This document shows positions 8,223 to 17,070 of a DNA stretch of 64,000 nt, piece by piece. This DNA comes from Gordonia sp. SID5947 (GTDB taxonomy: Bacteria > Actinomycetota > Actinomycetes > Mycobacteriales > Mycobacteriaceae), in the NCBI RefSeq assembly GCF_009862785.1, contig NZ_WWHU01000001.1, forward strand, positions 3,162,001 to 3,226,000, written 5' to 3'. Position 1 is the first letter of the stretch, and each line of letters opens with the position of its first letter. Both the position numbers and the translations under genes were made by a program. The notes beneath the pieces are model-generated. The model saw nothing but the letters and a program-made list of their open reading frames with translations. It ran no database searches and had not been told where the DNA came from.

Positions 8223-9767
8223 GTGATGACGACCTACGACGACATCATCATCGGCGCCGGACACAACGGCCTGACGGCGGCGGCATATCTCGCGGCTGCC
8301 GGACGCTCGGTTCTGGTGCTCGAGCGCGCCGATCACGTCGGTGGCGCCGCGGTGTCGGCGATGCCGTTCCCCGGTCTGCCCGCACGCGTCTCCCGCTTCT
8401 CATATCTGGTGTCGCTCCTGCCACGGGAGATCATCGCCGATCTCGACCTCGACATCGAGCTGATCCGCCGCCGGTTCTCGTCGTACACGCCCCTCCCGAC
8501 CGACCCGGCGACCGGCATCCTCGTCGACAACGAGGACGCCGCCGCGACCGCCGAATCGTTTCGGCGGGCCACCGGGTCGGAAGCGGCGTTCACCGCATGG
8601 GAGTCGTTCGGCACCCGGATGCGTACCGTGGCTCAGCGGGTCTTTCCGACCATGATCGAACCCCTCCGGTCCGCCGAACAGATGCGCGATCTGGTGGTCG
8701 GCACGGACACATCGGACGCCGAGATCTGGGAGATGCTCACCAGGCGTCCACTCGGTGAGCTCCTCGGCCAGTATTTCGACGACGACGTGGTGCGCGGCAT
8801 CGCCGCCACCGACGGACTCATCGGCACCTTCGCCGACCTCGACGAACCGGCACTGCGGCAGAACATCTGCTTCCTCTATCACCTGATCGGCGGGGGCACC
8901 GGCGACTGGGATGTGCCCGTCGGCGGGATGGGTACGGTGTCCGGGGCGCTCTATCAGGCGGCGATCGCCGCGGGTGCCGAGATCCGCACGGGCGTCCGCG
9001 TGCTCGGTGTCGACCCGTCGGACGGGACCGTCGAACTCGCCGAGGGCCGGGAGGCCGCGTCGATGCTGTACGCCGCTTGTGCGCCACAGGTCATCAACGG
9101 TCTCCTCGACGACCCCGTCGACACCGAGGCGGACCCGAGGGGTTCGCAGATGAAGATCAATCTGCTCCTCGAGCGTCTGCCCCGCCTGCGCGACACGTCG
9201 ACGTCGCCGGAAGCCGCCTTCGCCGGTACCTTCCACATCAACGAATCGGCCACCCAACTGCGTACCGCATGGGAGCAGGCGAGCCGCGGCCAGGTACCCG
9301 AGGTCCCTCCGTGCGAGATCTACTGCCACACACTCTCGGACGGTTCCATCCTGGGCCCCGAACTCGAGGGCAGGCACACGCTGACGTTGTTCGCGCTGCA
9401 CATGCCGCCCGAGGTGTTCGAGGCGCCCGGCGCCGTCGAACATGCGGTCGGTGCCACCCTGGCGTCGCTGAACTCCGTCCTCGCCGAGCCCATCCAGTCG
9501 GTGATCGCCCACGATGTGACCGGCAATCCCTGCATCGAGGTCAAGACGCCGCAGGACCTCGAGGACACACTCGGGCTGCCCGGCGGCAACATCTTCCATC
9601 GCAGCCTGCAGTGGCCGTGGGCCGAGACCGACTCCGAGGTCGGCGCCTGGGGTGTGGAGACACGGCACCCGCGACTCCTGCTCTGCGGCGCAGGCGCCCG
9701 ACGCGGCGGCGGCGTCAGCGGCATCCCGGGCCGAAACGCGGCGACCAAGGTCATCGACGGCGGATAG
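8223..9767 (+). CDS. FAD-dependent oxidoreductase (phytoene desaturase/PYROXD2-like)
   Basis: A 514-residue flavoprotein of the phytoene-desaturase-like superfamily. The FAD-binding start IIGAGHNGLTAAAYLAAAGR (residues 8-27) with LERADHVGG is clear, and the C-terminal FAD motif LLLCGAGARRGGGVSGIPG closes the Rossmann fold. Middle segments such as GGGTGDWDVPVGGMGTVSGA are typical of the NAD(P)/FAD oxidoreductase family that includes PYROXD2, not true carotenoid desaturases. No carotenoid genes are nearby, so the substrate is unknown. GTG 8223 and ATG 8226 are alternative starts. Confidence 0.82.
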   Translation: MMTTYDDIIIGAGHNGLTAAAYLAAAGRSVLVLERADHVGGAAVSAMPFPGLPARVSRFSYLVSLLPREIIADLDLDIELIRRRFSSYTPLPTDPATGILVDNEDAAATAESFRRATGSEAAFTAWESFGTRMRTVAQRVFPTMIEPLRSAEQMRDLVVGTDTSDAEIWEMLTRRPLGELLGQYFDDDVVRGIAATDGLIGTFADLDEPALRQNICFLYHLIGGGTGDWDVPVGGMGTVSGALYQAAIAAGAEIRTGVRVLGVDPSDGTVELAEGREAASMLYAACAPQVINGLLDDPVDTEADPRGSQMKINLLLERLPRLRDTSTSPEAAFAGTFHINESATQLRTAWEQASRGQVPEVPPCEIYCHTLSDGSILGPELEGRHTLTLFALHMPPEVFEAPGAVEHAVGATLASLNSVLAEPIQSVIAHDVTGNPCIEVKTPQDLEDTLGLPGGNIFHRSLQWPWAETDSEVGAWGVETRHPRLLLCGAGARRGGGVSGIPGRNAATKVIDGG

Positions 9768-9845
9768 GCCTCGGCACCGGCCTCGCGGGAGGTCGGTGGC
9801 GTACTGTCGAGCTGACGTGGCGACAGGGATGGTCATCGAGGCGAC

Positions 9846-10651
9846 ATGATCAGAGTGGGTACTTCTGGTTGGCGCTATGCGGGCTGGCGGCGCACCTTCT
9901 ATCCCGAAGGGCTGGTGCAGCGCCGGGAGCTCGAATACCTCTCCCGCCAGGTGAACTCCATCGAGATCAACGGGTCGTTCTACTCGCTACAGTTGCCGTC
10001 GAGCTATCAGGCGTGGTTCGACGAGACCCCGGATGACTTCGTCTTCTCGGTGAAGGGCCCCCGCTTCATCACCCATATGAAGAAGCTGGCCGACGTGCAG
10101 GAGCCGCTGGCCAATTTCCTCGCCTCGGGCGTGCTGAGGCTGGGACACAAGCTGGGTCCGATCCTGTGGCAACTCCCCCGAACCTGGGGTACCACGAGGA
10201 TCGGTTGCGCACCTTCGCAGATCTGTTGCCGCGGAGCACAACTCAGGCCGCCGAGTTGTCCCTCGCGCACGGTGAGCGTATGAACGGGAGAGCATGGACC
10301 AGCACCGATGCCGACCGTCCACTTCGTCATGCGTTGGAGGTGCGACATCCCGGTTTCATGGAACCGTCTGCGGTACAGACGATCAGAGAACTGGACATGG
10401 CGCTGGTGCTCGCCGACTCCGCGGACAGATTCCCGGTGTTGGACGAGACCACAGCCGATTTCAGCTACGCCCGCCTGCATGGTGATCAGGAGCTGTATGT
10501 GAGCGGATACAGCGAAGAGTCTCTCGACGACTGGGCGCGACGATTCCTGGCCAAAGCGGAACTCGGCGATGTGTTCGTGTACTTCGACAACGACGCAAAG
10601 GTCTACGCCCCCTACGACGCCCTGTCTTTGCTGAGGCGCGTGCAGAAGTGA
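9846..10651 (+). CDS. DUF72 (YecE-like) protein with one apparent frameshift
   Basis: DUF72 family TIM-barrel protein of about 268 residues after correction. First frame: MIRVGTSGWRYAGWRRTFYP with FYSLQLPSSYQAWFDETPDDF and FSVKGPRFITHMKKL, all hallmark DUF72 blocks. After ILWQLP the frame changes and resumes with PNLGYHEDRLRTFADLLP, ending FVYFDNDAKVYAPYDALSLL, again family-typical. A single missing C in the C run 10175-10179 explains the break exactly. Molecular function of DUF72 proteins is unknown. Confidence 0.82.
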
Positions 10652-10769
10652 CGGGGCTCTGATCCCCAGACAGCCACGCCGTACCTTGGATCGTTCCGAT
10701 CTGGGTCATGGTGCCACGCCCATGTCGTCGGCGATGGCCTGCCTGCGACGGTTCACAAGCGCGAGCTCG

Positions 10770-11080
10770 ATGGCCGGGATGAGAGTCAGAGCGACGTGCA
10801 CGACCTCGCCGGCGTCGTCGAGCTCCTGCGCCATCACCCGCACCGCACCGGTCTTGCGGCACGGCCGTCGGTCCAGCGCGTCCTGGACACGTTCACGGCC
10901 CCGCCGTCGTGGTGAACGCGCAACAGGATCTGATCGCCGCAAACCTCATGGGATGCGCGCGCTGCCGTCGCAGCACTTCGAGGCAGACCAGCCCGATCTC
11001 GTGCGGTTCATCTTCCTCGACAGCCGGGCCCCGAGTTCTACGCGGACTGGGCACCGGGAAGCGGAGGTAGACGATCGACG
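10770..11080 (+). pseudogene. Remnant of an MmyB-type XRE regulator
   Basis: Translated piecewise, the plus strand gives GLAARPSVQRVLDTFTAP, then VVVNAQQDLIAANLMG, then MRALPSQHFEADQPDLVRF with FIFLDSRAP, then EFYADWAPGSGG. These four blocks lie in order in three frames and match the ligand-binding part of MmyB-like helix-turn-helix regulators (R-PSVQR-LD, I-AAN-LG-AL, ARF-FLD-RA-EFY-DW). The HTH half and the C-terminal third are absent. Three frame changes in 300 bp and missing ends argue for a decayed gene, although C/G-run errors like those elsewhere in this sequence may account for some of the breaks. Confidence 0.55.
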
Positions 11081-11168
11081 GGACGGATGATCCAACCCTC
11101 CATGCCTGCGACCAGGTGTTTTTCATCGCGAACCGACCATGTGAGCGGTAGAGGTACCCTCATGAGCG

Positions 11169-12586
11169 ATGTCTACAGAAGAGCTGTTGCCGATCGAGAC
11201 CCGCAAACTGATGGGTTGGGGACGCACGATGCCCATCCAGGGCCACGTGCTGACAACCCCCTACCCGGAGGTCATCGCCGAGGCGGTGGCACGTGTCGCC
11301 GACCAGAATGCCGACAAACCCGACTATCTCAAACGCGGAGTGATCGCGCGCGGACTCGGTCGCTCCTACGGTGAGAACGCGCAGAACGCCGGTGGTCTGA
11401 CCATCGACATGTCGTTGCTCAACCGCATCTACTCGATCGACCCCGACACCGCCGTCGTCGATGTCGATGCCGGTGTCGATCTCGACACCCTGATGCGCAA
11501 GGCATTGCCGTACGGGCTCTGGGTGCCGGTCCTGCCCGGCACCCGGCAGGTCACCGTGGGCGGCGCCATCGGCTGCGACATCCACGGCAAGAACCATCAC
11601 AGCGCCGGCAGCTTCGGCAATCACGTCGTGGAGATCACGCTGCTGCTGGCGAACGGGAAGGTCATCACGATCACCCCGAGGGCACCGACGACGATCCCGA
11701 TGCCTCGATCTTCTGGGCGACTGTCGGCGGTATCGGCCTCACCGGCATCATCCTGCGGGCGAAGATCCGGATGACCCGCACCGAGACGGCGTACTTCATC
11801 GCCGACGGCACGGTCACGTCGACACTCGACGAGACCATCGCCCTGCACCAGGACGGCAGCGAGTCGAACTACACCTACAGCTCCGGCTGGTTCGACGCCA
11901 TCAGCAAGCCGCCGAAGTTGGGCCGCGGCACCTTCTCCCGCGGTTCACTGGCCACCGTGGATCAGCTCCCACCGGAATTGGCCAAGGACCCGCTGAAGTT
12001 CGACGCCCTGACGCTGATGAACTTCCCGGACATCTTCCCCAACGGCCTGGCCAACAAGTTCGACTTCTCCATCGTCGGCGAGGCCTACTACCGGATGGGC
12101 GGCAACTACACCGGCAAGATCCAGAACCTGACGCAGTTCTATCACCCGCTCGATCTGTTCGGGAACTGGAACCGCGCCTACGGCTCCAAGGGATTTCTGC
12201 AGTATCAGTTCATCGTGCCGCCCGAGGCCGTCGAGGAGTTCAAGCAGATCATCATCGACATCCAGGCATCCGGACACGTGAGTTTTCTCAACGTGTTCAA
12301 ACTGTTCGGTCCGGGAAACCAGGCGCCACTGTCGTTCCCGATGGCCGGATGGAACATCTGCGTCGATTTCCCGATCAAGAAGGGCCTCGCCGAGTTCTGC
12401 AACGAACTCGACCGGCGGGTGATGTCGATCGGCGGCCGCCTCTACACCGCAAAAGACTCGCGGACCTCCGCCGAGACCTTCCATGCCATGTACCCGAGGA
12501 TTGACGAGTGGATCTCGACGCGACGTCGCGTCGACCCGGAGCGGGTGTTCATGTCCGACATGGGCCGCCGTCTCGAACTCGTCTGA
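11169..12586 (+). CDS. dprE1: Decaprenylphosphoryl-beta-D-ribose 2-oxidase DprE1 (one apparent frameshift)
   Basis: FAD enzyme that oxidises decaprenylphosphoryl-ribose at C2; DprE2 then reduces the ketone to give decaprenylphosphoryl-arabinose, the donor for all arabinan. About 472 residues after correction (M. tuberculosis 461). Seen: [37 protein letters not shown] with [11 protein letters not shown] (FAD domain), and [13 protein letters not shown], which holds the active-site Cys (about residue 398) attacked by benzothiazinones in M. tuberculosis (Cys387). The frame breaks after VITIT; one missing C in the run 11674-11677 restores [18 protein letters not shown]. Co-directional with dprE2, 51 bp on. 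Confidence 0.93.
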
Positions 12587-12637
12587 ACCAGCCCGAACCA
12601 CCAGGGCCACAACACTTCCCAAAGGAGAATCGACACC

Positions 12638-13399
12638 ATGATCAATGCCGTCGGCGTGCCGCGGTCCGTCCTCGTACTGGGCGGGAGTTCCGAGATCGGG
12701 TTGGCCATCACCGAGGAATACCTGAAGAAGGGCCCGATGCGGGTGGTGCTGGCCACCGTCCCGGGCGACCCGGCCGCCGCAGCGGCAGCGGAGAAGATGA
12801 CCAAGGCCGGCGCGTCGAGTGTCGAGCTGATCGACTTCGATGCACTCTCGCCGGAAACCCATCCGGCGGTAGTCGACAAGGCATTCGCCGGTGGCGACAT
12901 CGACGTGGCGATCGTGGCCTTCGGTATCCAGCCCGACGACGAGAAGGCCTGGCAGGACCAGAAGACCGCGGTCACCGAGGCGGGGATCAACTACACCGCC
13001 GCGGTGTCGGTCGGCGTGCTGCTCGGCGAGAAGATGCGTGCGCAGGGCTTCGGACAGATCATCGCGATGAGCTCGGTCGCCGGTGAGCGCGTGCGGCGCA
13101 GCAACTTTGTCTACGGTTCCACCAAGGCGGGTCTGGACGGCTTCTATCTCGGCCTCGGCGACGCCTTGCGGCCGTTCGGCATCCGTGTGCTGGTGATCCG
13201 GCCGGGGCAGGTCCGCACCCGCCTGTCGGCACATGTGAAGGAAGCACCGATGACGGTCGAGAAGGAGGACGTCGGCCGCCTGGCCGTCGCGGCCGCCGAC
13301 AAGGGCAAGGAAATCGTCTGGGCGCCCGGACCGTTCCGCTTCGTGATGATGATCCTGCGGCACATCCCGCGTCCGATCTTCCGTCGACTGCCCATCTGA
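12638..13399 (+). CDS. dprE2: Decaprenylphosphoryl-2-keto-ribose reductase DprE2
   Basis: A 253-residue short-chain dehydrogenase that uses NADH to reduce the DprE1 product, yielding decaprenylphosphoryl-arabinose. The Rossmann start [14 protein letters not shown], catalytic Ser region [10 protein letters not shown], and active-site pair Tyr/Lys in [10 protein letters not shown] are all present; length equals the M. tuberculosis enzyme (254). AAAGGAG lies about 10 bp before ATG 12638. It overlaps in function and transcription with dprE1 upstream, and aftA starts 2 bp after its stop. Confidence 0.95.
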   Translation: MINAVGVPRSVLVLGGSSEIGLAITEEYLKKGPMRVVLATVPGDPAAAAAAEKMTKAGASSVELIDFDALSPETHPAVVDKAFAGGDIDVAIVAFGIQPDDEKAWQDQKTAVTEAGINYTAAVSVGVLLGEKMRAQGFGQIIAMSSVAGERVRRSNFVYGSTKAGLDGFYLGLGDALRPFGIRVLVIRPGQVRTRLSAHVKEAPMTVEKEDVGRLAVAAADKGKEIVWAPGPFRFVMMILRHIPRPIFRRLPI

Positions 13400-13401
13400 G
13401 G

Positions 13402-15339
13402 ATGGGAGTCCCCGCTCGCCGCACCCGCGACGTCGGAGAACTCGTCGTCGGTGCGGCCGTTGCCGCCCTGATCGCCTTCGTCGGCCTCAAGATCATCGGC
13501 GCCGTCGACTGGCCGGCGTTCAACTCGTCCAACGTGAGCCGTGCGCTCACCACCGTCGGCCAGGTGGCTGCCGTAGTGCTGCTGGTGATCGCGGTGGTCG
13601 TCCATCGCGCGGGCCGTGCGCGGTGGCTGACGAGCCTCCTGTCGGTGATCGCGTCGGCCGGCCTGGTGACGGTCACTCTCGGGATGCCGCTGGGCGCGAC
13701 CAAGCTCTATCTGTTCGGGCTCTCGGTGGACCAGGAGTTCCGGACCGAGTACCTGACCCGGATGACCAGCAGTCCGCGGCTGGCCGACATGACCTACATC
13801 GACCTCCCGCCGTACTACCCCGCGGGATGGTTCTGGTGGGGCGGACGTTTCGCAAACTTCGAGGGCCTTCCCGGCTGGGAGGCCTACAAACCGTGGGCGA
13901 TCATCTCGATGTCGGTGGCCGCGGCCGTCGGTATCTTGCTGTGGACCCGGATGGTCGGCGCCACCCGTGGTATCCCGATCGCCCTGGCGGTCACCACCAT
14001 CACCCTGATGTACGCCTCCCCGGAGCCGTACGCCGCGGTGCTGGTCATGATCGGCACGCCGATGCTCATCACGCTGCTCTACGCTCTGCGCGGCCGATCC
14101 CGGATGGCCGACGGCCCGGTCGGCGGCCTGCGCACCGGGACGAGTTGGCCCGCGGTGGTCGCCGCGGGTGTGTTCTTCGGACTCAGCGCCACCTTCTACA
14201 CGCTCTACACCGGCCTGTTCGCACTCACCGCGGTACTGATGGCGTTCTACCTCGTCGTCCAGGGCTGGATCGGGGCGTCCAACAAGGCGGTTCCCGACGA
14301 GACGGTGTCCGCGCGGCGCCGTTCGACGATCGGCGCCGTCATCGGGCGACTGGTGTCGGTCGGGGTGATCGCCGGTCTCATCGCGCTGCTGGTGTGGGCG
14401 CCGTACCTGTGGTCGAGGGCGCGAAGCGAACCGGCGAGCGGCGGCACCGCCGAGCATTATCTGCCCGAGCGCGGATCCATCCTGCCGCTCCCCTTCTTCC
14501 ACTTCACCCTGGTCGGGATCATCACCTTCATCGGGCTGGTCTGGATCCTGTTGCGCTTCCGGAAGCGCACCGTCGCGCTCGCGCTGGGCCTGACCGTGGT
14601 GACCGTGTATCTGTTCTGCCTGCTGTCGATGCTGGCCACCGTCGCAGGCACCACCCTCCTCTCGTTCCGCCTCGATCCGATCCTCGACGCGACGCTCGGC
14701 GCCGCAGGCGTGCTCGGGGTGGCGGAGTTGTCGCGCTGGGCGGTCGGCAGATTCGGCGATGTCCGGTTCGCGATCGGTGCGGTCGCGACCGTGTCCGCGA
14801 TCGCCCTCGCGCAGGGCGTGCCGGGTTACCTCGCCACGGAGATCACCACCGCCTACACCGATACCGACGGATACGGGAAGCGCGCCGATCAACGGCCACC
14901 GGGCGCCGAGTCGTACTTCCCCGAGATCAACCGCCTGATCCACAAGCAGACCCGCCTGCCCGCCGACCAGAACGTGGTGCTCACCGCCGACTACGGATTC
15001 CTCTCCATCTATCCGTATTGGGGCTTCCAAGGGCTGACGTCGCACTACGCCAATCCGCTTGCCGAGTTCGACAAGCGGGCGGCCACCATCGAACGCTGGT
15101 CGAAATCCACCACACCGGATCAGATCATCCGCAAACTCGACCGCGCGCCGTGGAAGCCACCGAACGTCTTCCTGTTCCGTTACGGGGCAGACGGTTACAC
15201 GTTGAGGTTGGCAAAGGACGTCTACCCGAACGACCCGAACGTCAGCCGGTATTCGGTGACCTTCGACCCCGCGGTGTTCGCCGATCCCCGGTTCGCCGTG
15301 ACCGAGGTCGGGCCGTTCGTGGTGGTGGTACGCCGATGA
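13402..15339 (+). CDS. aftA: Galactan 5-O-arabinofuranosyltransferase AftA
   Basis: A 645-residue GT-C membrane enzyme (Rv3792, 643 residues) that puts the first arabinofuranose on galactan from decaprenylphosphoryl-arabinose. About eleven hydrophobic helices precede a periplasmic C-terminal domain from about residue 490. Visible blocks: the first-loop acidic region YLTRMTSSPRLADMTYIDLP with YYPAGWFWWGGRFA, and FYTLYTGLFALTAVLMAFYL. ATG 13402 is 2 bp after the dprE2 stop, so expression is coupled with the donor-forming enzymes. Position before the emb genes is as in mycobacteria, though here six genes intervene. Confidence 0.92.
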   Translation: MGVPARRTRDVGELVVGAAVAALIAFVGLKIIGAVDWPAFNSSNVSRALTTVGQVAAVVLLVIAVVVHRAGRARWLTSLLSVIASAGLVTVTLGMPLGATKLYLFGLSVDQEFRTEYLTRMTSSPRLADMTYIDLPPYYPAGWFWWGGRFANFEGLPGWEAYKPWAIISMSVAAAVGILLWTRMVGATRGIPIALAVTTITLMYASPEPYAAVLVMIGTPMLITLLYALRGRSRMADGPVGGLRTGTSWPAVVAAGVFFGLSATFYTLYTGLFALTAVLMAFYLVVQGWIGASNKAVPDETVSARRRSTIGAVIGRLVSVGVIAGLIALLVWAPYLWSRARSEPASGGTAEHYLPERGSILPLPFFHFTLVGIITFIGLVWILLRFRKRTVALALGLTVVTVYLFCLLSMLATVAGTTLLSFRLDPILDATLGAAGVLGVAELSRWAVGRFGDVRFAIGAVATVSAIALAQGVPGYLATEITTAYTDTDGYGKRADQRPPGAESYFPEINRLIHKQTRLPADQNVVLTADYGFLSIYPYWGFQGLTSHYANPLAEFDKRAATIERWSKSTTPDQIIRKLDRAPWKPPNVFLFRYGADGYTLRLAKDVYPNDPNVSRYSVTFDPAVFADPRFAVTEVGPFVVVVRR

Positions 15340-15358
15340 TCGTGACCCAGGAGTGATC

Positions 15359-16114
15359 GTGCCGAAGAGCAAGTTCCTCATCAGCCGAGTGGACGCCGGA
15401 TCGTCGGTGGCCTACCTCGTCCACACCGACGTCGTGAACTGGGTTCTGCTCCAAGAGGGTTCAGACCTCACGCTGATCGACGGCGGGTATCCGGGCCAGG
15501 CCTCCGACGTCGTCGAGTCGATCCGCCACATCGGCGGACGGCCCGAGGACATCCGTGGCGCGCTGCTCACCCACGCCCACGTCGACCATCTCGGCGGACT
15601 GATCTCGCTGAGCGAGCGGTACGGGTTCGACGTCTACATGGATCCGGTCGAGGTGGCACACGCCCGACGCGACCATCTCCAGCAGGCCGGCCCCCTCGAC
15701 ATCCTGCCGATCGCGTATCGGCCACGCGTCCTGCGGTGGCTGGCCACCGTCACCCCGCTGGGTGTGTTGAGTCGCAAGGGGATCGACGACGCCAAGCCCT
15801 TCGGGACCTCACTCGACCTTCCCGGCGGCCCGACTCCGGTTGCCGCGCACGGGCATACCGACGGCCACAGCGCCTACCTCGTCGCCGACGGCGAAGTCCT
15901 GGTGTCCGGTGACGCGTTGGTCAGCGGACATCCGATCTCCGCGCTTGCAGGCCCGCAATGCATCTCGGATACCTTTCAGCACGACGTCGAGACGGCGCGG
16001 CGCACGGTTGAATCGTTCACCCAGCTCGACGCGACCGTTCTGTTCCCCGGCCACGGGCCGCGCGTCGACGGTTCCGTCGCCGACGCGGCCCGCCGGGCAC
16101 TTCAGGTCTCCTGA
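15359..16114 (+). CDS. Metallo-beta-lactamase fold hydrolase
   Basis: A 251-residue MBL-fold protein. The zinc motif LTHAHVDHLGG (H-x-H-x-D-H, near residue 76), GHTDGHSAYL, SGDALVSGHP and FPGHG are the usual metal-ligand positions in order. Start: AGGAG at 15349-15353 is well spaced for GTG 15359 (MPKSKFLISRVDAG); an in-frame GTG at 15353 is less well placed. The 19-bp gap after aftA suggests co-transcription with dprE1-dprE2-aftA. No substrate can be named; hydrolase, lactonase and glyoxalase-II-like activities occur in this fold. Confidence 0.85.
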   Translation: MPKSKFLISRVDAGSSVAYLVHTDVVNWVLLQEGSDLTLIDGGYPGQASDVVESIRHIGGRPEDIRGALLTHAHVDHLGGLISLSERYGFDVYMDPVEVAHARRDHLQQAGPLDILPIAYRPRVLRWLATVTPLGVLSRKGIDDAKPFGTSLDLPGGPTPVAAHGHTDGHSAYLVADGEVLVSGDALVSGHPISALAGPQCISDTFQHDVETARRTVESFTQLDATVLFPGHGPRVDGSVADAARRALQVS

Positions 16115-16162
16115 ACTTCCGAGGTACCTGTGTGCATGCGCATCCGGGTACTCATCCGGGTA

Positions 16163-16525
16163 CTACCGGTTCCCGCCCTCGGCGAGCGACCTGATGCGAT
16201 CGAGGCGCCGTTCCCACCCGCTCGCGATGAGGTCGAGCTGTCGGGCGACCTGACTCAGGCGGGCGCCGACCGGCTCGTAGCGCACCTCGCGACCGGCCTT
16301 CGCGCCGTCCACCAGCCCCACGTCCTCCAGGACGCGAAGGTGTTTCGCGATCGCCTGCCGTGAGATCGGCAGCTCCGAGGCGAGCGCCGACGCCGACGCC
16401 GGCGACCGGGAGAGTCGGACGAGGATCTGCCACCGGCTGTCGTCGGCCAGCGCCGCGAACAGCTCGACGGGGGCGTCGGCCATCGCGGCGTCAGGCACGG
16501 GCAGCGGCTCCGGTGAGGTGGGCAC
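16163..16525 (-). CDS. ArsR-family transcriptional repressor
   Basis: A winged-helix protein of 120 residues from GTG 16525, or 106 from ATG 16483 (MADAPVELFAALADDSRWQI), the latter looking more like the family's usual start. HTH: SASALASELPISRQAIAKHL, followed by the wing around GAKAGREVRYEPV. No CxC-type metal site is present, so it belongs to the non-metal ArsR proteins that travel with SRPBCC/AHSA1 genes. The longer start overlaps the SRPBCC gene upstream by 35 bp. Twin inverted repeats before that gene are its probable operators. Confidence 0.87.
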   Translation of the reverse strand: MPTSPEPLPVPDAAMADAPVELFAALADDSRWQILVRLSRSPASASALASELPISRQAIAKHLRVLEDVGLVDGAKAGREVRYEPVGARLSQVARQLDLIASGWERRLDRIRSLAEGGNR

Positions 16526-16940
16526 GAGCCAGATCCAGCTCGATACGCCAGCCCTCGGTGTGATCGTCGAATCGGGAGCGGCGATCGGCCTCCGGTTCGG
16601 AGAGCGACGCGAATCCGGACTCGGCGACCTTGAGCACCACGCCGGTGTCGGTCGGGGTGACCCAGAATTCCACCAGCGTCGACGAACTCGACAGGTCGTC
16701 GACGTCGATATGCCAGCGGAAGGCCGCGTAATCGGGTTCGTCGAGCGTCACTGTGCGGAAGGCGAACCGGCCGTGGGTCGGGTCCGTGACATACGAGATC
16801 TCGCCGTCCTTGGTGATCTGGTGGTCCAGAATCTGCTGGTCGTTGATGTACCAGCCCGGCTCGCTGACCAGCGCCCAGACACGGTCGGCGGGGGCGTCGA
16901 TGCTGATCTCACGTTCGATGCGATCGAATCGGGCATCCAT
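16491..16940 (-). CDS. SRPBCC (AHSA1/START-like) domain protein
   Basis: A 149-residue hydrophobic-pocket protein of the AHSA1 family. It begins RIEREISIDAPADRVWALVS, the signature first strand, continues through FAFRTVTLDEPDYAAFRWHI and VEFWVTPTDTGVVLKVAESG, and ends with the family's helix EGWRIELDLARAHL. Start ATG 16940 is preferred over ATG 16955 since homology begins at MDARFD. It is the first gene of a two-gene unit with the ArsR repressor; such pairs are often involved in response to small hydrophobic ligands. Ligand unknown. Confidence 0.85.
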   Translation of the reverse strand: MDARFDRIEREISIDAPADRVWALVSEPGWYINDQQILDHQITKDGEISYVTDPTHGRFAFRTVTLDEPDYAAFRWHIDVDDLSSSSTLVEFWVTPTDTGVVLKVAESGFASLSEPEADRRSRFDDHTEGWRIELDLARAHLTGAAARA

Positions 16941-16966
16941 GATGTGCTCCTTCACTCGGGGTTATC

Positions 16967-16984
16967 TGCAACTCCATAGTTGCA
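16967..16984. promoter_or_regulatory. Inverted repeat operator 1 (probable ArsR site)
   Basis: TGCAACT-CCAT-AGTTGCA, perfect 7-bp arms with a 4-bp spacer, 27 bp upstream of the SRPBCC start on the minus strand. It is paired with a second copy centred 34 bp away. Placement immediately before the SRPBCC-arsR unit suggests autoregulation by the ArsR protein. Confidence 0.7.
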
Positions 16985-17000
16985 TATCGACGCCAGGTCA

Positions 17001-17018
17001 TGCAACCCTCCGGTTGCA
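17001..17018. promoter_or_regulatory. Inverted repeat operator 2 (probable ArsR site)
   Basis: TGCAACC-CTCC-GGTTGCA, perfect 7-bp arms and the same 4-bp spacer as operator 1, with the shared half-site TGCAAC. The centre-to-centre distance of 34 bp is close to three helical turns, so two dimers could sit on the same DNA face. Confidence 0.7.
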
Positions 17019-17036
17019 ATATGATGAGAAGCCTTG

Positions 17037-17056
17037 ACCTCAAGTGAACTTGAGGT
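17037..17056 (+). promoter_or_regulatory. SoxR box within promoter (ACCTCAAGTGAACTTGAGGT)
   Basis: A perfect 9-bp-arm dyad with a 2-bp centre. It differs from the E. coli soxS SoxR box (CCTCAAGTTAACTTGAGG) by one central base. TTGACC at 17034-17039 can serve as -35; with the 19-bp spacer typical of MerR-family promoters the -10 falls at 17059-17064, placing the transcript start at or next to ATG 17071. No soxR gene is in this window, so the regulator would act from elsewhere. Confidence 0.8.
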
Positions 17057-17070
17057 ATCAGAGTTGACGG

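Noticed and set aside
8223..9767. Carotenoid phytoene desaturase
   Set aside because: Only the FAD motifs match; no crt genes are nearby, and internal segments resemble the PYROXD2-type branch.
10706..10942. Small minus-strand protein ending in a DDMGV-type tail
   Set aside because: The plus strand of the same stretch gives ordered MmyB-family blocks, a better explanation than an orphan short reading with no start signal.
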